This document shows, one piece after another, positions 17,959 through 27,329 of a DNA stretch of 64,000 nt. Where the stretch lies: assembly GCA_963745675.1 (NCBI GenBank), contig CAVUYM010000008.1, positions 186,001 through 250,000 on the forward strand. Reading direction: 5' to 3'. Position 1 is the first letter of the stretch, and each line of letters opens with the position of its first letter. Under the pieces are notes generated by a model. It was not told the origin of the DNA. It saw only the letters and a list, made by a program, of their open reading frames with translations, and did no database searches. The position numbers and the translations under genes were made by a program. Origin of the DNA: JAUIIK01 sp963745675 (GTDB taxonomy: Bacteria > Chloroflexota > Chloroflexia > Thermomicrobiales > CFX8).

Positions 17959-18234
17959 CTATGGCTCATCCGCTAACCGCAATGCTGCCTGGATTTCTCG
18001 ATCGATTTCTTCAGGTGTCTGAGGACCGGACGGGATCTGATTCTTGGCCATAAGATCCAAGATGCCGTAGCGAGTGATTCCGAGGAGTCTCGCGGCACGA
18101 CCTTGGCTGATTTCACCTTCTCTAAGCAGTTGCAGGATAATCGCTTGACGGGTCTTCGCCCGGGCTGTTTCCGTAGAGCCGAGTAGTTCGAGAACCTCAG
18201 CCGGTAGTTCGATGGTGAGCGGTGCCGTGGACAT
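17959..18234 (-). CDS. UPF0175-family antitoxin
   Basis: About 91 residues: MSTAPLTIELPAEVLELL, then a helix-turn-helix region ILQLLREGEISQGRAARLLGITRYGILDLM, and IDREIQAALRL at the end. This is the UPF0175 family, usually encoded before a DUF3368 PIN-like toxin, as here (17 bases or less between them). ATG 18234 follows AAGGAG by seven bases; an upstream start 42 bases earlier has no such site. The HTH suggests autoregulation of the pair. Confidence 0.82.
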   Translation of the reverse strand: MSTAPLTIELPAEVLELLGSTETARAKTRQAIILQLLREGEISQGRAARLLGITRYGILDLMAKNQIPSGPQTPEEIDREIQAALRLADEP

Positions 18235-18321
18235 GTCATAGCTCCTTCTGTTCAAGGAGGAATTATCCGTTCCCAAATCTACTTGGACAAGCCGTCACCG
18301 ACTTCTAAGGTTTGCCGCCTG

Positions 18322-21259
18322 CTAGTCCGCAGGAGACAGTGCCTCTTCCGGCTCCTCCTCGGCAAGGACGAACATCTCCGCGGTGGGCTTGTAGGGGCGG
18401 GCGTACCAGAGCGGGCGGCGGAGGTTGTTGGGGCCGGGGGCCGGGCGGGTGAGCGACTTCCACTGTTCGTAGACCTGGCGGGAGCGGGCGAGGTCGACGT
18501 GGATGTCGCCGTAGCGGTCGGTCGGGCGGGCTTTGGTGACCTTGACGTGCTGGTGCCAGCAGTGCTGGCCGCTGATCGGGTCGGGCTGGACCGGGAAGGT
18601 CAGATTCTGGTTGACCCCAGCGTCGCCCCACCAGACCCGCATCGTGTCCGGGTCTTCGCTCTCGAAAGGCTTCGGACCCTCGATCTGGTGCATGTCGTAC
18701 TTGCCGTCGCCCTGCGGCTCAATCTCGACCTTGGCCGACGCGATGCGGTTGAGCGTTCCACTGCCAGGCTCCCCCGTCGCCATTGGTTCTCCCAGACGCC
18801 AGCGGCCCATGTGGTGGGAGCAGGCGACGATGCCGGGGCGGATGCCTTCGGTCACCCAGACTTTGGCGACGAAGTAGCCGATCTGCGTCTCAACGCGAAT
18901 TAGCTCGCCGGTGGCGACGTTCAGCCGGGCAGCGTCCTGTGGATGCACCCAGGCCGGGTTGGTGTGCGAGATCTCGTAGAGCCATTTGGCGTTGGCCGAA
19001 CGGGTGTGGATGATCGTCGGTAGCCGGAAGTTCGGCAGCAGCAGCATCTCGCCGGCGTCGAAGTCGATGTTCTTGAGGGCGACATGGCTCTCGATCGTGC
19101 CCGGCAGGGTGTATTCCGGCCAGCGCCAGTCGCGTAACGTCTCGGAGTAGAACTCGAGCTTCTTCGATGGCGTTGGGAAGCCAGCGTAAATCTCGCCGTC
19201 GACCTCGACTCCGACGGTTTCAGTCGAGCCGTTCAGGCCACGCATTGCCAGATGCGAACTGGGATCGATGCGGATATCGGCTGGCGCGCCGTCAGGGAAG
19301 ACCTGCTTTTCGTTCCAGTTGTAGGTCGCTTTTTCGACCTCGAATGCCCCGTAGCGACGCATGTACTCAAGCGGCGTCAGGCCCTGCTCGGCAGCCTTCT
19401 CCGGCAGGCCGGGAACGGTGTTCTCGAACATCCACCGGTAGTGCTCTTCGACGGTGATCTTCTCGCCGGGGCGGTAGGGCGACTCGTAGTGCTTGCGGAT
19501 GCCGAGGTCGCCGTCGGGGTCGATCCGCCAGGAAAGCTCGATGAAGAGCTCGTCTTCCTCCCAGACCTCGCCGGGGTTGGCCTGCCAGGTGAAGTCGACC
19601 TTCTGGCCCATCTTCTCCATCGCGACGCGCACGACCGGCTGGCGGAAGCCGAACCAGCGGCTGGCGTGGGTCTCCTGGCTCTGGTTATCGTGGCGTTCCG
19701 GGGCGAGACCCATCGGCAGGACGTAGTCGGCGTACCAGGCCGTCTCGTTCCAGGTCGGAGTCAGCGCGATGTGCATGCCGATCTTCGATTCGTCGGTCAG
19801 CATCTCGATCCAGGAGAAGCCGTCCGGGTTGGTCCAGACCGGGTTGTAGACGCGCGTGAAATAGGTGTCGATCTTGCGTTCGGGACCGGCGTCGCGCATC
19901 AGGTGCGGCATCAGGAAGGACATCTCGTGGTGGGCCAGCGGGTATTCCTTCGGCCACATGATCTCGTTCCACTTGCTCTGCGGTCCCGGCTTGCTCCAGG
20001 GCGTCGGGACGAACTTGTCCCAGGCATTCGGCGAGACACCGCCCTCGGTGCCGACCGAGCCAGTCAGGACGTTGAGCAGGAAGAGGCAGCGCGCGACCTG
20101 CCAGCCGCCGAGGTTGCCGGCCGAAGCCGAGCGCCAGTTGTGGGTCGCGAAACGCGATCCGGCGTCGGCGATCTGGCGGGCGATATCGACGACCTGCTTG
20201 GCCGGGACGCCGCTCTCCTCTTCGGCCCGCTCGGGCGTGTAGTCAGCGTAGAGTTCGCGCAGGGCTTCGATGAAGCTGTCGACGGAGACGTCGAGATCCG
20301 GGCGCTCGGCCCGGAGATAGCTCTCCCAGTTGACCCAGCGGCGGATGTACTCGCGGTCGTAGCCGCCCTCGTCGAGGATGACTTTCGCCATCGCCAGCAG
20401 GACGGTCGGTTCGGAGCCGGGCCAGGTCGGCATCCAGTAGTCGGACATCGAGGCCGTGTTCGAGAGGCGCGGGTCCATGACCGCCAGCTTCGCGCCGGCC
20501 ATCTTGCCTTCCATGATCCGCTGAGCGTGCGGGTTGAAATAGTGACCGGTTTCGAGGTGCGATGAGATCAAGCAGGATGAACTTGGCGTTGGCGTGGTCC
20601 GGCGACGGGCGGTCGATGCCCATCCAGCTGGCGTAGCCGAAGCGCGCGCCGGCCGAGCAGACGTTGGTGTGCGAGTTGTGGCCGTCGATGCCCCAGCTCT
20701 GGAGCACCTTCTCCATGTAGCCGTCTTCGCCGGGGCGGCCGACGTGGTACATGATCTCGTTATGTCGATCTTCGAGCAGGGCTGTCCGAATGCGTCCGGC
20801 GATATCGTCCAGGACATCCTCCCAGGTCGTACGGACCCACTGTCCTTCGCCGCGCTTACCGGCGCGCTTCATTGGATAGAGGATGCGGTCGGGATCGTAG
20901 ACCTGGTTGACCGTGGCCGGGCCCTTGGCGCAATTGCGACCGCGCGAGCCGGGATGGAGCGGATTGCCCTCCAGCTTGCGGATGCGCAGCGTCTCCTTGT
21001 CGACGTAGGCCAGCAGCCCGCAGGCGGCCTCGCAGTTGAAGCAGATCGTCGGGACGATCGCGTAGCGCCGCTCGACCCGCTCCGGCCAGGCCTTCGGGTC
21101 CAGCTCGGTCCAGTCATCCCACTGGTCAGCCGGTGGGTAGGATCGCAGCCCGCTGGTGACGCCGGGATCCCAGGGCTCGTTCGTCGCCATCGAGGCTTCG
21201 GCTTGCCGGATGGCCCTGCCGAGCGCGGCCGTATCGGTTCGTTCGTCTTGCTTGACCAT
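18322..21259 (-). CDS. Molybdopterin (bis-MGD) oxidoreductase, one frameshift
   Basis: About 980 residues of the DMSO-reductase superfamily, joined over a shift near 20570. The N-terminus binds [4Fe-4S] through CFNCEAACGLL and NCAKG; then TWEDVLDDIAGRI, SHTNVCSAGARFG (Cys at the Mo-ligand region), DPRLSNTASMSDYWMPTWPGSEPTVL, a middle catalytic part, and a C-terminal beta-barrel (HTNPAWVHPQDAARLNV, SHHMGRW). No Tat signal is seen, so probably cytoplasmic. Neighbouring SQR-like genes suggest a sulfur-compound or related substrate; formate or nitrate-type activity cannot be excluded. AAGGG precedes ATG 21259. Very GC-rich third positions compared with neighbours suggest transfer. Confidence 0.85.
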
Positions 21260-21310
21260 CACTATACCCTTGCAGTTCGCTAGCGCCTTCGGGCTTTATT
21301 CTAGCGTGAG

Positions 21311-21372
21311 TTGACCCAGGATGAGAGCTGGACTGAGTATTGAGCGTAGTACACTTGTCATGTGGTAGTACA
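21311..21372 (+). promoter_or_regulatory. Probable promoter and operator of the AbrB-PIN pair
   Basis: TTGACC at 21311-21316 and a weak GAGTAT near 21335 make a possible promoter. Downstream of it, GTAGTACA is repeated directly at 21346-21353 and 21365-21372, with 19 bases between starts, ending 19 bases before the antitoxin ATG. Paired sites in this place are typical operators for autoregulating AbrB-type antitoxins. The repeat is seen; its role is inferred. Confidence 0.45.
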
Positions 21373-21391
21373 TGTGAAAGGTGTTGTCAGG

Positions 21392-21658
21392 ATGCACCAG
21401 ACCGGCGTCATGACGCGCAAAGGGCAAGTGACGATTCCAGCCGAGATGCGAAGAGCACTCGATATGGAAGAGGGCGATCGAGTGCTCTTCGAACTCGTCG
21501 ACGACGAGGTGCATGTCAGGCGCCTGGGCAGCGTGGTCAGGCGTTCGGCGGGTGCCGTGAAGACAACGCTCCCGGCGCCGTCTGCGGAAGAGTTCCGAGA
21601 CATCGCCGAACGAGCGATAGCTCGAGATGGGATCGAGCGTACTGGCGTTGCCGAGTGA
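21392..21658 (+). CDS. AbrB/MazE-type (VapB-like) antitoxin
   Basis: 88 residues. MTRKGQVTIPAEMRRAL and EGDRVLFELVDDEVHVRR are the swapped-hairpin AbrB DNA-binding fold (SpoVT/AbrB). The C-terminal half (PAPSAEEFRDIAERAIARDG) is the toxin-binding tail. ATG 21392 is preferred; it keeps the family's usual N-terminal length. Its TGA overlaps the GTG start of the PIN toxin (GTGA), showing translational coupling. Confidence 0.85.
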   Translation: MHQTGVMTRKGQVTIPAEMRRALDMEEGDRVLFELVDDEVHVRRLGSVVRRSAGAVKTTLPAPSAEEFRDIAERAIARDGIERTGVAE

Positions 21659-22062
21659 GCGCTCCATTTCTCGATACGAACATCTTCCTGCGTCATTTGC
21701 TCAACGACCACGAAGACCACTCCCCGCGCTCAACCGCCTATCTTGAGCGAGTGGAGCGTGGCGAGTTCCGGGTGCAAACCGCGGATACCGTCGTCTTCGA
21801 GGTGGTGTTTACGCTCCAGAGCTTCTACCGGCAGCCGAAGGAGATGATTCGCGATCTGGTCTTGCCGCTCATTGAACTTCCCGGCATCGAGCTGCCGGGT
21901 AAACCACTCTTCCGACGGGCGTTCAGCTACTATGTTGACCAGAACCTTCCGTTTGCTGACGCATATCATGTGGCGCTGATAGAGCGGGCCGGGATCGAGG
22001 AAGTCGTCTCCTTCGACCGACACTTTGACCGCGTCGCGACAGTTCAACGCATCGAGCCGTAA
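21655..22062 (+). CDS. PIN-domain (VapC-like) toxin
   Basis: 135 residues. FLDTNIFLRHLL holds the first catalytic Asp; VFEVVFTLQSFY the Glu; LPFADAYHVALIERAG the second Asp; and VVSFDRHFDR the last Asp. A complete acidic quartet suggests an active Mg-dependent RNase. GTG start overlaps the antitoxin stop by four bases. Intact, in contrast to the DUF3368 toxin four kilobases to the left. Confidence 0.87.
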   Translation: MSAPFLDTNIFLRHLLNDHEDHSPRSTAYLERVERGEFRVQTADTVVFEVVFTLQSFYRQPKEMIRDLVLPLIELPGIELPGKPLFRRAFSYYVDQNLPFADAYHVALIERAGIEEVVSFDRHFDRVATVQRIEP

Positions 22063-22359
22063 TCAGCACGCTTCACCATGTGCCGGCTAACCTAAGCATC
22101 GCAACCGGCTGCTACCACCCGCGCGTTAGCGCTTCGATTTGCGCCTGGTCGTCGAGCATTTCGGTACCGGATTCCTAATCTTACTGTTCGATTCGGTCGT
22201 ACGTAGCGACCTTCGAGCCAGTGTGCGCCGCTGCAATTTTCACGAAGTTGTAATGAAGCTACCGTATCTGTTGTGCCTCTGGAACAGCCACCATGTCACG
22301 ATGCAGGCGGCTGTGGAATTCTGTCCAGCCAGCTGACCAAGTGTGAGAGTTGGTGGCAT

Positions 22360-23574
22360 ATGAAACGGGTAGTGATTCTCGGTGGCGGCAGCGGTGGCGT
22401 GGTGGCCGTTCGCCGGCTATCGAAATGGGCAGACCCCGGCGAACTCGAAATCATCCTGATTGATCGTAGTCCCTGGCACGAATATCGCCCGAGCTATCTC
22501 TGGGTGATGACCGGTAAGCGCCATCCGGACGATGTCCGTAGGCCGCTGAAGATGCTCGAAGACCGCTATGGGGCGACCGTCGTTCAGGCCAGCGTCACCC
22601 GGCTCGATCCCGAACATCGCATCGTGGAAACAGACGCCGGTTCCTACGAGTACGACTACCTCATCGTCGCCCTTGGCGCAGAACTTCAGGAGGACGGTCG
22701 GACAGCCGGTTTCGAGGCGCCCTGGGAACTCAACCACGCGCTCTCGATGCGCGAACGACTGCGCGACTTCAAGGGCGGCAACGTCGTCGTTGGTCCGATC
22801 TCCTGGCCCTATCGATGCCCGCCCGCGCCGTTTGAAGTGGCCTTCATGCTCCGTTACATTTCCGATCAGCGTCACTTCTCCGACAAGACCAAGATCACAG
22901 TCTTCCATCCCTGGGCGAAGCCGATGGAAACGTTCGGACCACTCATGGTCGATGGCTTCACCCAGTTCATGAAGGATTTCAATGTCGGCTTCGAAGGCGG
23001 TTTCGAGCTTGCAACGCATGATCGTGACGCTCAGATGCTTCGATCTCAGGATGGCCGCAGCCTGCCCTACGACTTTGCGGTGATGATCCCGAGCCACCAG
23101 GCGCCCGAGGTCATTCGCAACTCTCCGCTGGCAGCCGCCAACGGATATATGGACGTCGTCCTGCCGTCGATGCAGTCGCCGCTATACGAGAACGTTTACG
23201 GCATTGGCGATGTCGTTGCTCCGACGATCGGGCTCGGGATGGCCGGCGTCTTCGCCCACTTCCAGGCGGATCACGTCGCGACTGAGATCATGGATGATAT
23301 GCGCGGCGCGTTCATGGGCGAGCTCTACAACATGGTCGGCGTCTGCGTGATGGACACCGGCTATATGGGTGCGGCTGTCTGGTGTGATTTCACCGACAAA
23401 CTCTATGGGCGTGCCGAGCACCCCGATTGCCGGATGCTCGGCGGTATGCGCTCCTTCCGAGCGGTCAAGGTCGCCTTCGAAAAATGGTGGTTCGCGAATC
23501 TCTTCGGCTCTGGTCATGCAATCAGCAAGAAAGGAGCATCCAGTGACAGCAAACGGGAGCACGCAGTTGTCTGA
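22360..23574 (+). CDS. Sulfide:quinone oxidoreductase family flavoprotein
   Basis: 404 residues, intact. RVVILGGGSGGVVAVRRL binds FAD; YDYLIVALGAEL is the second dinucleotide block; YRCPPAPFEVAFML carries the Cys that in SQR forms the catalytic persulfide; NVYGIGDVVAPTIGLGMAG is the FAD C-terminal motif. The C-terminus is amphipathic (KWWFANLFGSGHAI), as in membrane-bound SQR. It probably feeds electrons from a sulfur compound into quinone. The gene overlaps the following DUF1641 gene by 32 bases, a known pairing. Fewer obvious redox Cys are seen than in classical SQR, so the substrate is open. Confidence 0.82.
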   Translation: MKRVVILGGGSGGVVAVRRLSKWADPGELEIILIDRSPWHEYRPSYLWVMTGKRHPDDVRRPLKMLEDRYGATVVQASVTRLDPEHRIVETDAGSYEYDYLIVALGAELQEDGRTAGFEAPWELNHALSMRERLRDFKGGNVVVGPISWPYRCPPAPFEVAFMLRYISDQRHFSDKTKITVFHPWAKPMETFGPLMVDGFTQFMKDFNVGFEGGFELATHDRDAQMLRSQDGRSLPYDFAVMIPSHQAPEVIRNSPLAAANGYMDVVLPSMQSPLYENVYGIGDVVAPTIGLGMAGVFAHFQADHVATEIMDDMRGAFMGELYNMVGVCVMDTGYMGAAVWCDFTDKLYGRAEHPDCRMLGGMRSFRAVKVAFEKWWFANLFGSGHAISKKGASSDSKREHAVV

Positions 23575-23992
23575 CGTTGAGCGTGAAGCATATGACGCCA
23601 TCGTCGCGCGTGTCGCGCAAAGCTCCGATGGCCTATTCCAGGCCCTTGATCTTGTTGACAGCCTGGCCGACAGCGGCACACTTGCGGCACTGAACGCGAT
23701 CTTCGAGGATTTTGACGAGAACTTCAGCGCACTCACACGCCCGGATCTGATGGGCATGGTTGCCAATCTAATGATGGTCATGGGTGTCCTGAGCCAGCTC
23801 AAGTATGAGCCCTTCTTCAACCTGGCAATGCATACCGCGCCAGATCTGAACAAGGCCTATGACGACTCGCATGACAGACCCGAGAAGATGAGCATGCGGG
23901 AGATGATGGGTATGATGCGCAGTCCCGAGTTCGCGAGTGCGATGCGGACACTTGACGTTGTCCTCAAATCTCAACAGGGCTCACCAAACTAG
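23543..23992 (+). CDS. DUF1641 domain protein
   Basis: 149 residues. LFQALDLVDSLADSGTLAALNAIFEDFDENFSAL and the Met-rich C-terminal MSMREMMGMMRSPEFASAMRTL are the DUF1641 pattern; such proteins are encoded next to SQR-like or formate-dehydrogenase-like flavoproteins. GTG 23543 is used, with AAAGGAG six bases upstream, inside the end of the SQR gene. Probably a small helical accessory protein; function unknown. Confidence 0.82.
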   Translation: MTANGSTQLSDVEREAYDAIVARVAQSSDGLFQALDLVDSLADSGTLAALNAIFEDFDENFSALTRPDLMGMVANLMMVMGVLSQLKYEPFFNLAMHTAPDLNKAYDDSHDRPEKMSMREMMGMMRSPEFASAMRTLDVVLKSQQGSPN

Positions 23993-24023
23993 CTAGCAAG
24001 CTACTTGTTACAGGGGGAGCGTG

Positions 24024-24052
24024 GCCCCCTCCGGTCCAAAATCGGAGGGGGC
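24024..24052 (+). terminator. Terminator of the SQR-DUF1641 operon
   Basis: A 10-base perfect stem GCCCCCTCCG (24024-24033) with CGGAGGGGGC (24043-24052), a 9-base A-rich loop and TTC after it, 32 bases past the DUF1641 stop. Confidence 0.75.
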
Positions 24053-24448
24053 TTCGCAACATTCCCGATCAGCTCACCACTTATTGCGCGTTATCGGTAC
24101 CTGTGCAATCGGGGCATTGCTCTAGGCGCGTGGTTACGTCTTCGAAGGTGCTCGTTTGGCTGGCCGGGCGGTTGCCGCACCGTTCATCGCGGCCGGCATG
24201 GTGTCTATTGCGACGATAAAAAAAACCAGCTGTCGAATTGGATGAATCGACGAGTATTCGCTCGAACGTGTTATCCGCGGTCCTTCAGCTAACGATCGGA
24301 TAAGCGCCACTACCACTTTCGTACCTCACGACTAAATGTCACAGGGCGCTAGTATTTGGGTACACGGATGTGATGATCCTGGTGGCGAGATTGGACGCTG
24401 TGCCACTGGAGGAGCAAGTAGCGTAACCGACCGTAAGGAGACGGACCG

Positions 24449-24574
24449 ATGGTGGCATTTTCGCGCTGGCTCAAAGGATTGTTCCTGGAGTTCAACGCAT
24501 CGCAATCGTATGAAGTGGAGTGCACGAATCCCCCGCTCATCCAGCAGCGACTTAATCGCTACACCAGTTCCTGA
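24449..24574 (+). CDS. Possible small protein (41 aa)
   Basis: Reads MVAFSRWLKGLFLEFNAS then SYEVECTNPPLIQQRLNRY, stop TGA. AAGGAG lies eight bases before the ATG. The N-terminal part is an amphipathic helix with Trp, Leu and Phe. It is the only frame in the 1.3-kb stretch here with a good ribosome site and a hairpin behind it. No family recognised; could be chance. Confidence 0.35.
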   Translation: MVAFSRWLKGLFLEFNASQSYEVECTNPPLIQQRLNRYTSS

Positions 24575-24679
24575 CGATCGCCCATCGCACTGATAGGATG
24601 TCCTGCTAACTGACGGAGGATCGAGCGACGATACCTCATCACGTTGTCGTGAGGCGCACTTTTAGTTGCATGCACCATG

Positions 24680-24714
24680 GACGAACCACTTCTAGTAATC
24701 GAAGTGGTTCGTTC
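24680..24714. terminator. Hairpin downstream of the 41-aa frame
   Basis: GACGAACCACTTC (24680-24692) pairs with GAAGTGGTTCGTTC (24701-24714), one mismatch, 8-base loop, followed by GTTTCCCC. Works in principle in the plus direction, about 105 bases after the 41-aa frame. Confidence 0.55.
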
Positions 24715-25353
24715 GTTTCCCCAAGGATTCATTCTGTGATTGTCGAGAAACGTTTTCTGGACTGTCCGATGTGATCGCCTACCAGTCATCGCCTGGTAAT
24801 GCTCGATGAGACGAAATTGCGCGCAATCCGATTCAGGTTGACTCTCCGCCGGCGTCAACACCGAGCTCGTCACCCGTTCGGGCATAAAGCGTAATTGGCC
24901 GCCTGATCAATCCAAACATAGGTGCGCGCATAATTATTAGTCTAGTCAAAGGAATATAGCACAAACAAGTACGACCTGTGTACTATGTGAGCATATTGCC
25001 CATCAATGTATTCTTGATTGACGTCGATCCTGAGATTCGGAGAAGCATTCGATGTCGAGCGTTCCGGGACATAGGCCTTGGAACCGGAGTAAGGGATAGG
25101 CTTCGATGGGTTTGCTTTACTGGGTGCAACGACTCTGGCGTGAGTTTGTTTCTTCCCAGCCTTATACGGTTAGCAATAAACGTTCATCAAGTGATGGCGA
25201 TCACTCAAGCGAATGATCCATTTTCTCCGTCGTCGATGGCGTTAGATTCGTCAGCCCTCCTTCCACTATCTGCCAGCTTCAAACTCAGGTCCGAGATGAA
25301 CTACCACCTCCCAGAAACTACGGGAAGTGACAGGTCATAAGATATTCACTGTG
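24715..25353. other. Gene-free stretch (about 640 bp)
   Basis: Open frames here are long but have no ribosome site, unusual amino-acid make-up and no recognisable motif. AT content is higher around 24920-24990. No tRNA, repeat or CRISPR was seen. Confidence 0.45.
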
Positions 25354-26973
25354 CTACCAATTGTGACTCGTGAGGAAGTGCGGCGCTTGACGGATTTGCG
25401 TCGCCGCTTCGAATCCAGACGCAAGGGTAATCAGCCTTCCTTCGTCCCAGGCACGACCCATGAAAGTGACGCCTACCGGTAACCCAAAGACGTATCCGGC
25501 TGGAACCGTTACCAGCGGATATCCAGCGCGGGCCGCAGCGGACGAACTGCCACCGCCGGAGCGATCGCCGTTTATCAGGTCAATCGGCCATGCCGGGGAA
25601 CCAGTCGGCGCGATCAAGGCGTCAAGCTCGTTGCCGTCCAACGCTTCGTTGAGCTGCGCCCTCGAACCATCTCGGCTTGTTTTCAGGAACGCAAGATAGT
25701 CTGGATCGTTCAGGCCGGGCAGTGCGGCTGCCTGCTCCATGAGTTCTTGACCAAACCATTTCAACTCGACGCCGGAGTGCGCCTTGTTGAATGCGACGAG
25801 GTCCGCGAGGGTCTTTGGTGAGTTGTCCGTGCGACCTGCCAGATAGGCTTCCATATCGGGCGCGAACTCGTAGAGTAGTACCTGAAATTCCGCGCCGCTG
25901 CTGTTGATTTCAGCCAGATTCGGAAGCTCAACTGGATCGATGATTGTTGCGCCAGCGTCCACCATCGCCTGGATCGCTTGTACCATAACCCGATCGGCTT
26001 CCTGACTGAAGCCGAATAATTCGCGGGCGACACCGATGCGTGCGCCGTTGAGCCCATCCGGATTCAGGAAGCTGGTGTAATCCTCGCTAATGTTTTGAGC
26101 GTCGGCTGTCGCTTCGTCGCGGTCGTCTGGTCCAACTATCGCGCTGAGGACGGCGGCTGCATCGGCGACGGTGCGCCCCATGGGACCGATCGTATCCTGG
26201 GTGTGCGAGATAGGTACGACGCCAGCCCGGCTGGTCAAACCGACCGTCGGCTTGATCCCGACGAGCCCGTTGGCCGTTGATGGGCAGACAATCGAGCCAT
26301 CAGTCTCGGTACCGAGCGCAGCTGCCACGAGGCTGGCCGAAGGTGCCGTTCCCGAACCGGAACTCGATCCGCATGGATTGCGGTCGATGATGTATGGATT
26401 GCGCACCTGTCCGCCAACTGCACTCCAACCGCTGGAGGAGTTATTGCCGCGGAAGTTCGCCCATTCGCTGAGCCCCAGCTTCGCGATGATGATCGCGCCC
26501 GCTTCGCGCAGTTTTGCTGCGACGGTCGCGTCTTGCAATGGACGTGAATCGACAAGCGCGAGCGAACCTGCACGCGAATTCATCCGATCAGCTGTGTCGA
26601 TATTGTCTTTCACCGCGATTGGGATGCCATGAAGAGGTCCGCGAACATTGCCGGCGGCCCGCTCCCGATCAAGCTCGGTTGCGATCTGCAATGCGTCCGG
26701 ATTGAGCTCGATGACAGAGTTCAGTCCTGGCCCACTCGAGTCCAGCGCGTGGATGCGCTCCAGATACATGCCGACGAGCTGCCGAGAGGTGAGTTCGCCG
26801 GAATCCATTCTTGACTGGAGTTCTGCGATCGACGTTTCTTCAAGCTCGTCGGCATGCGGCGAGAAGTGTCCGCCGTATGGGCTACTGCCTCGCGCAGCTC
26901 CGCCGGCGCTGAATTCCGCAGCTCCCGCCTTGAGGACATTGCGTCTGGTCACGCGATTGTATCCACTACTCAT
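25354..26973 (-). CDS. Amidase-signature hydrolase, exported by Tat
   Basis: 539 residues. The N-terminus has a Tat-like signal (TRRNVLKAG, then an Ala/Gly-rich part), so it is likely exported. The amidase-signature triad is visible: Lys in GIPIAVKDNIDTADRM near 125, cis-Ser in the GSSSGSGTA loop near 200, and the nucleophile Ser in GTETDGSIVCP. C-terminal NGDRSGGGSSSAAARAGYP and VTFMGRAWDEGRLI are typical for this branch. Hydrolyses an amide of unknown nature; not a GatA since it is exported and has no GatB/C. CAGGAGAG precedes the ATG. Confidence 0.9.
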   Translation of the reverse strand: MSSGYNRVTRRNVLKAGAAEFSAGGAARGSSPYGGHFSPHADELEETSIAELQSRMDSGELTSRQLVGMYLERIHALDSSGPGLNSVIELNPDALQIATELDRERAAGNVRGPLHGIPIAVKDNIDTADRMNSRAGSLALVDSRPLQDATVAAKLREAGAIIIAKLGLSEWANFRGNNSSSGWSAVGGQVRNPYIIDRNPCGSSSGSGTAPSASLVAAALGTETDGSIVCPSTANGLVGIKPTVGLTSRAGVVPISHTQDTIGPMGRTVADAAAVLSAIVGPDDRDEATADAQNISEDYTSFLNPDGLNGARIGVARELFGFSQEADRVMVQAIQAMVDAGATIIDPVELPNLAEINSSGAEFQVLLYEFAPDMEAYLAGRTDNSPKTLADLVAFNKAHSGVELKWFGQELMEQAAALPGLNDPDYLAFLKTSRDGSRAQLNEALDGNELDALIAPTGSPAWPIDLINGDRSGGGSSSAAARAGYPLVTVPAGYVFGLPVGVTFMGRAWDEGRLITLASGFEAATQIRQAPHFLTSHNW

Positions 26974-27329
26974 GAGTTTTTTTCTCTCCTGGAATAACTG
27001 TTCGGAGTTTCGAAACCGTTGGCCGGAACTAGAGCCTGTTTAAGAATAGATGACAGCGCCTGAATCCGTTTGGTAAATACGCTGTAAAGATGTATAGCCT
27101 CTATCCTCCCAGATACGTCATCGCTTACTGACAATTGAGCAGCCTAGCGCCGACAATAGTCGCTGTCAAAATGATTAAGCAATTGTGAACTGGTAGCGCG
27201 ATACCAATGTACAGACCGTAATGTGACTCAGGAACCTCACCAGATCGGGCATTCGTGCGTAGGATTTTAAGTGCATATGGAGCTAATCCATCGATTATTG
27301 CAAGACCAGATGATTCGTCGGAGAAAAGC
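26974..27329. other. Divergent intergenic region (356 bp)
   Basis: Lies between the divergent amidase and Cys-rich hypothetical genes and so must hold both promoters. It is AT-richer than the genes on each side. No palindromic operator, RNA gene or credible reading frame was seen. Confidence 0.5.

Noticed and set aside
19252..20565. 437-residue open frame on the plus strand
   Set aside because: It is fully antisense to the molybdopterin oxidoreductase, has no ribosome site and an Arg/Val/Gly/Asp-rich composition expected from reading a GC-rich gene backwards.
18322..21259. Molybdopterin enzyme as nitrite oxidoreductase alpha subunit (NxrA)
   Set aside because: Length (about 980 residues) and absence of a neighbouring NxrB-type iron-sulfur subunit do not fit; family left unspecified.
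24680..24714. Possible tRNA or small RNA at the hairpin
   Set aside because: Single stem without tRNA arms or T-loop sequence; read as a terminator.
24978..25340. 120-residue frame in the gene desert
   Set aside because: No ribosome site, no motif, mixed composition; the flanking DNA shows no operon structure.
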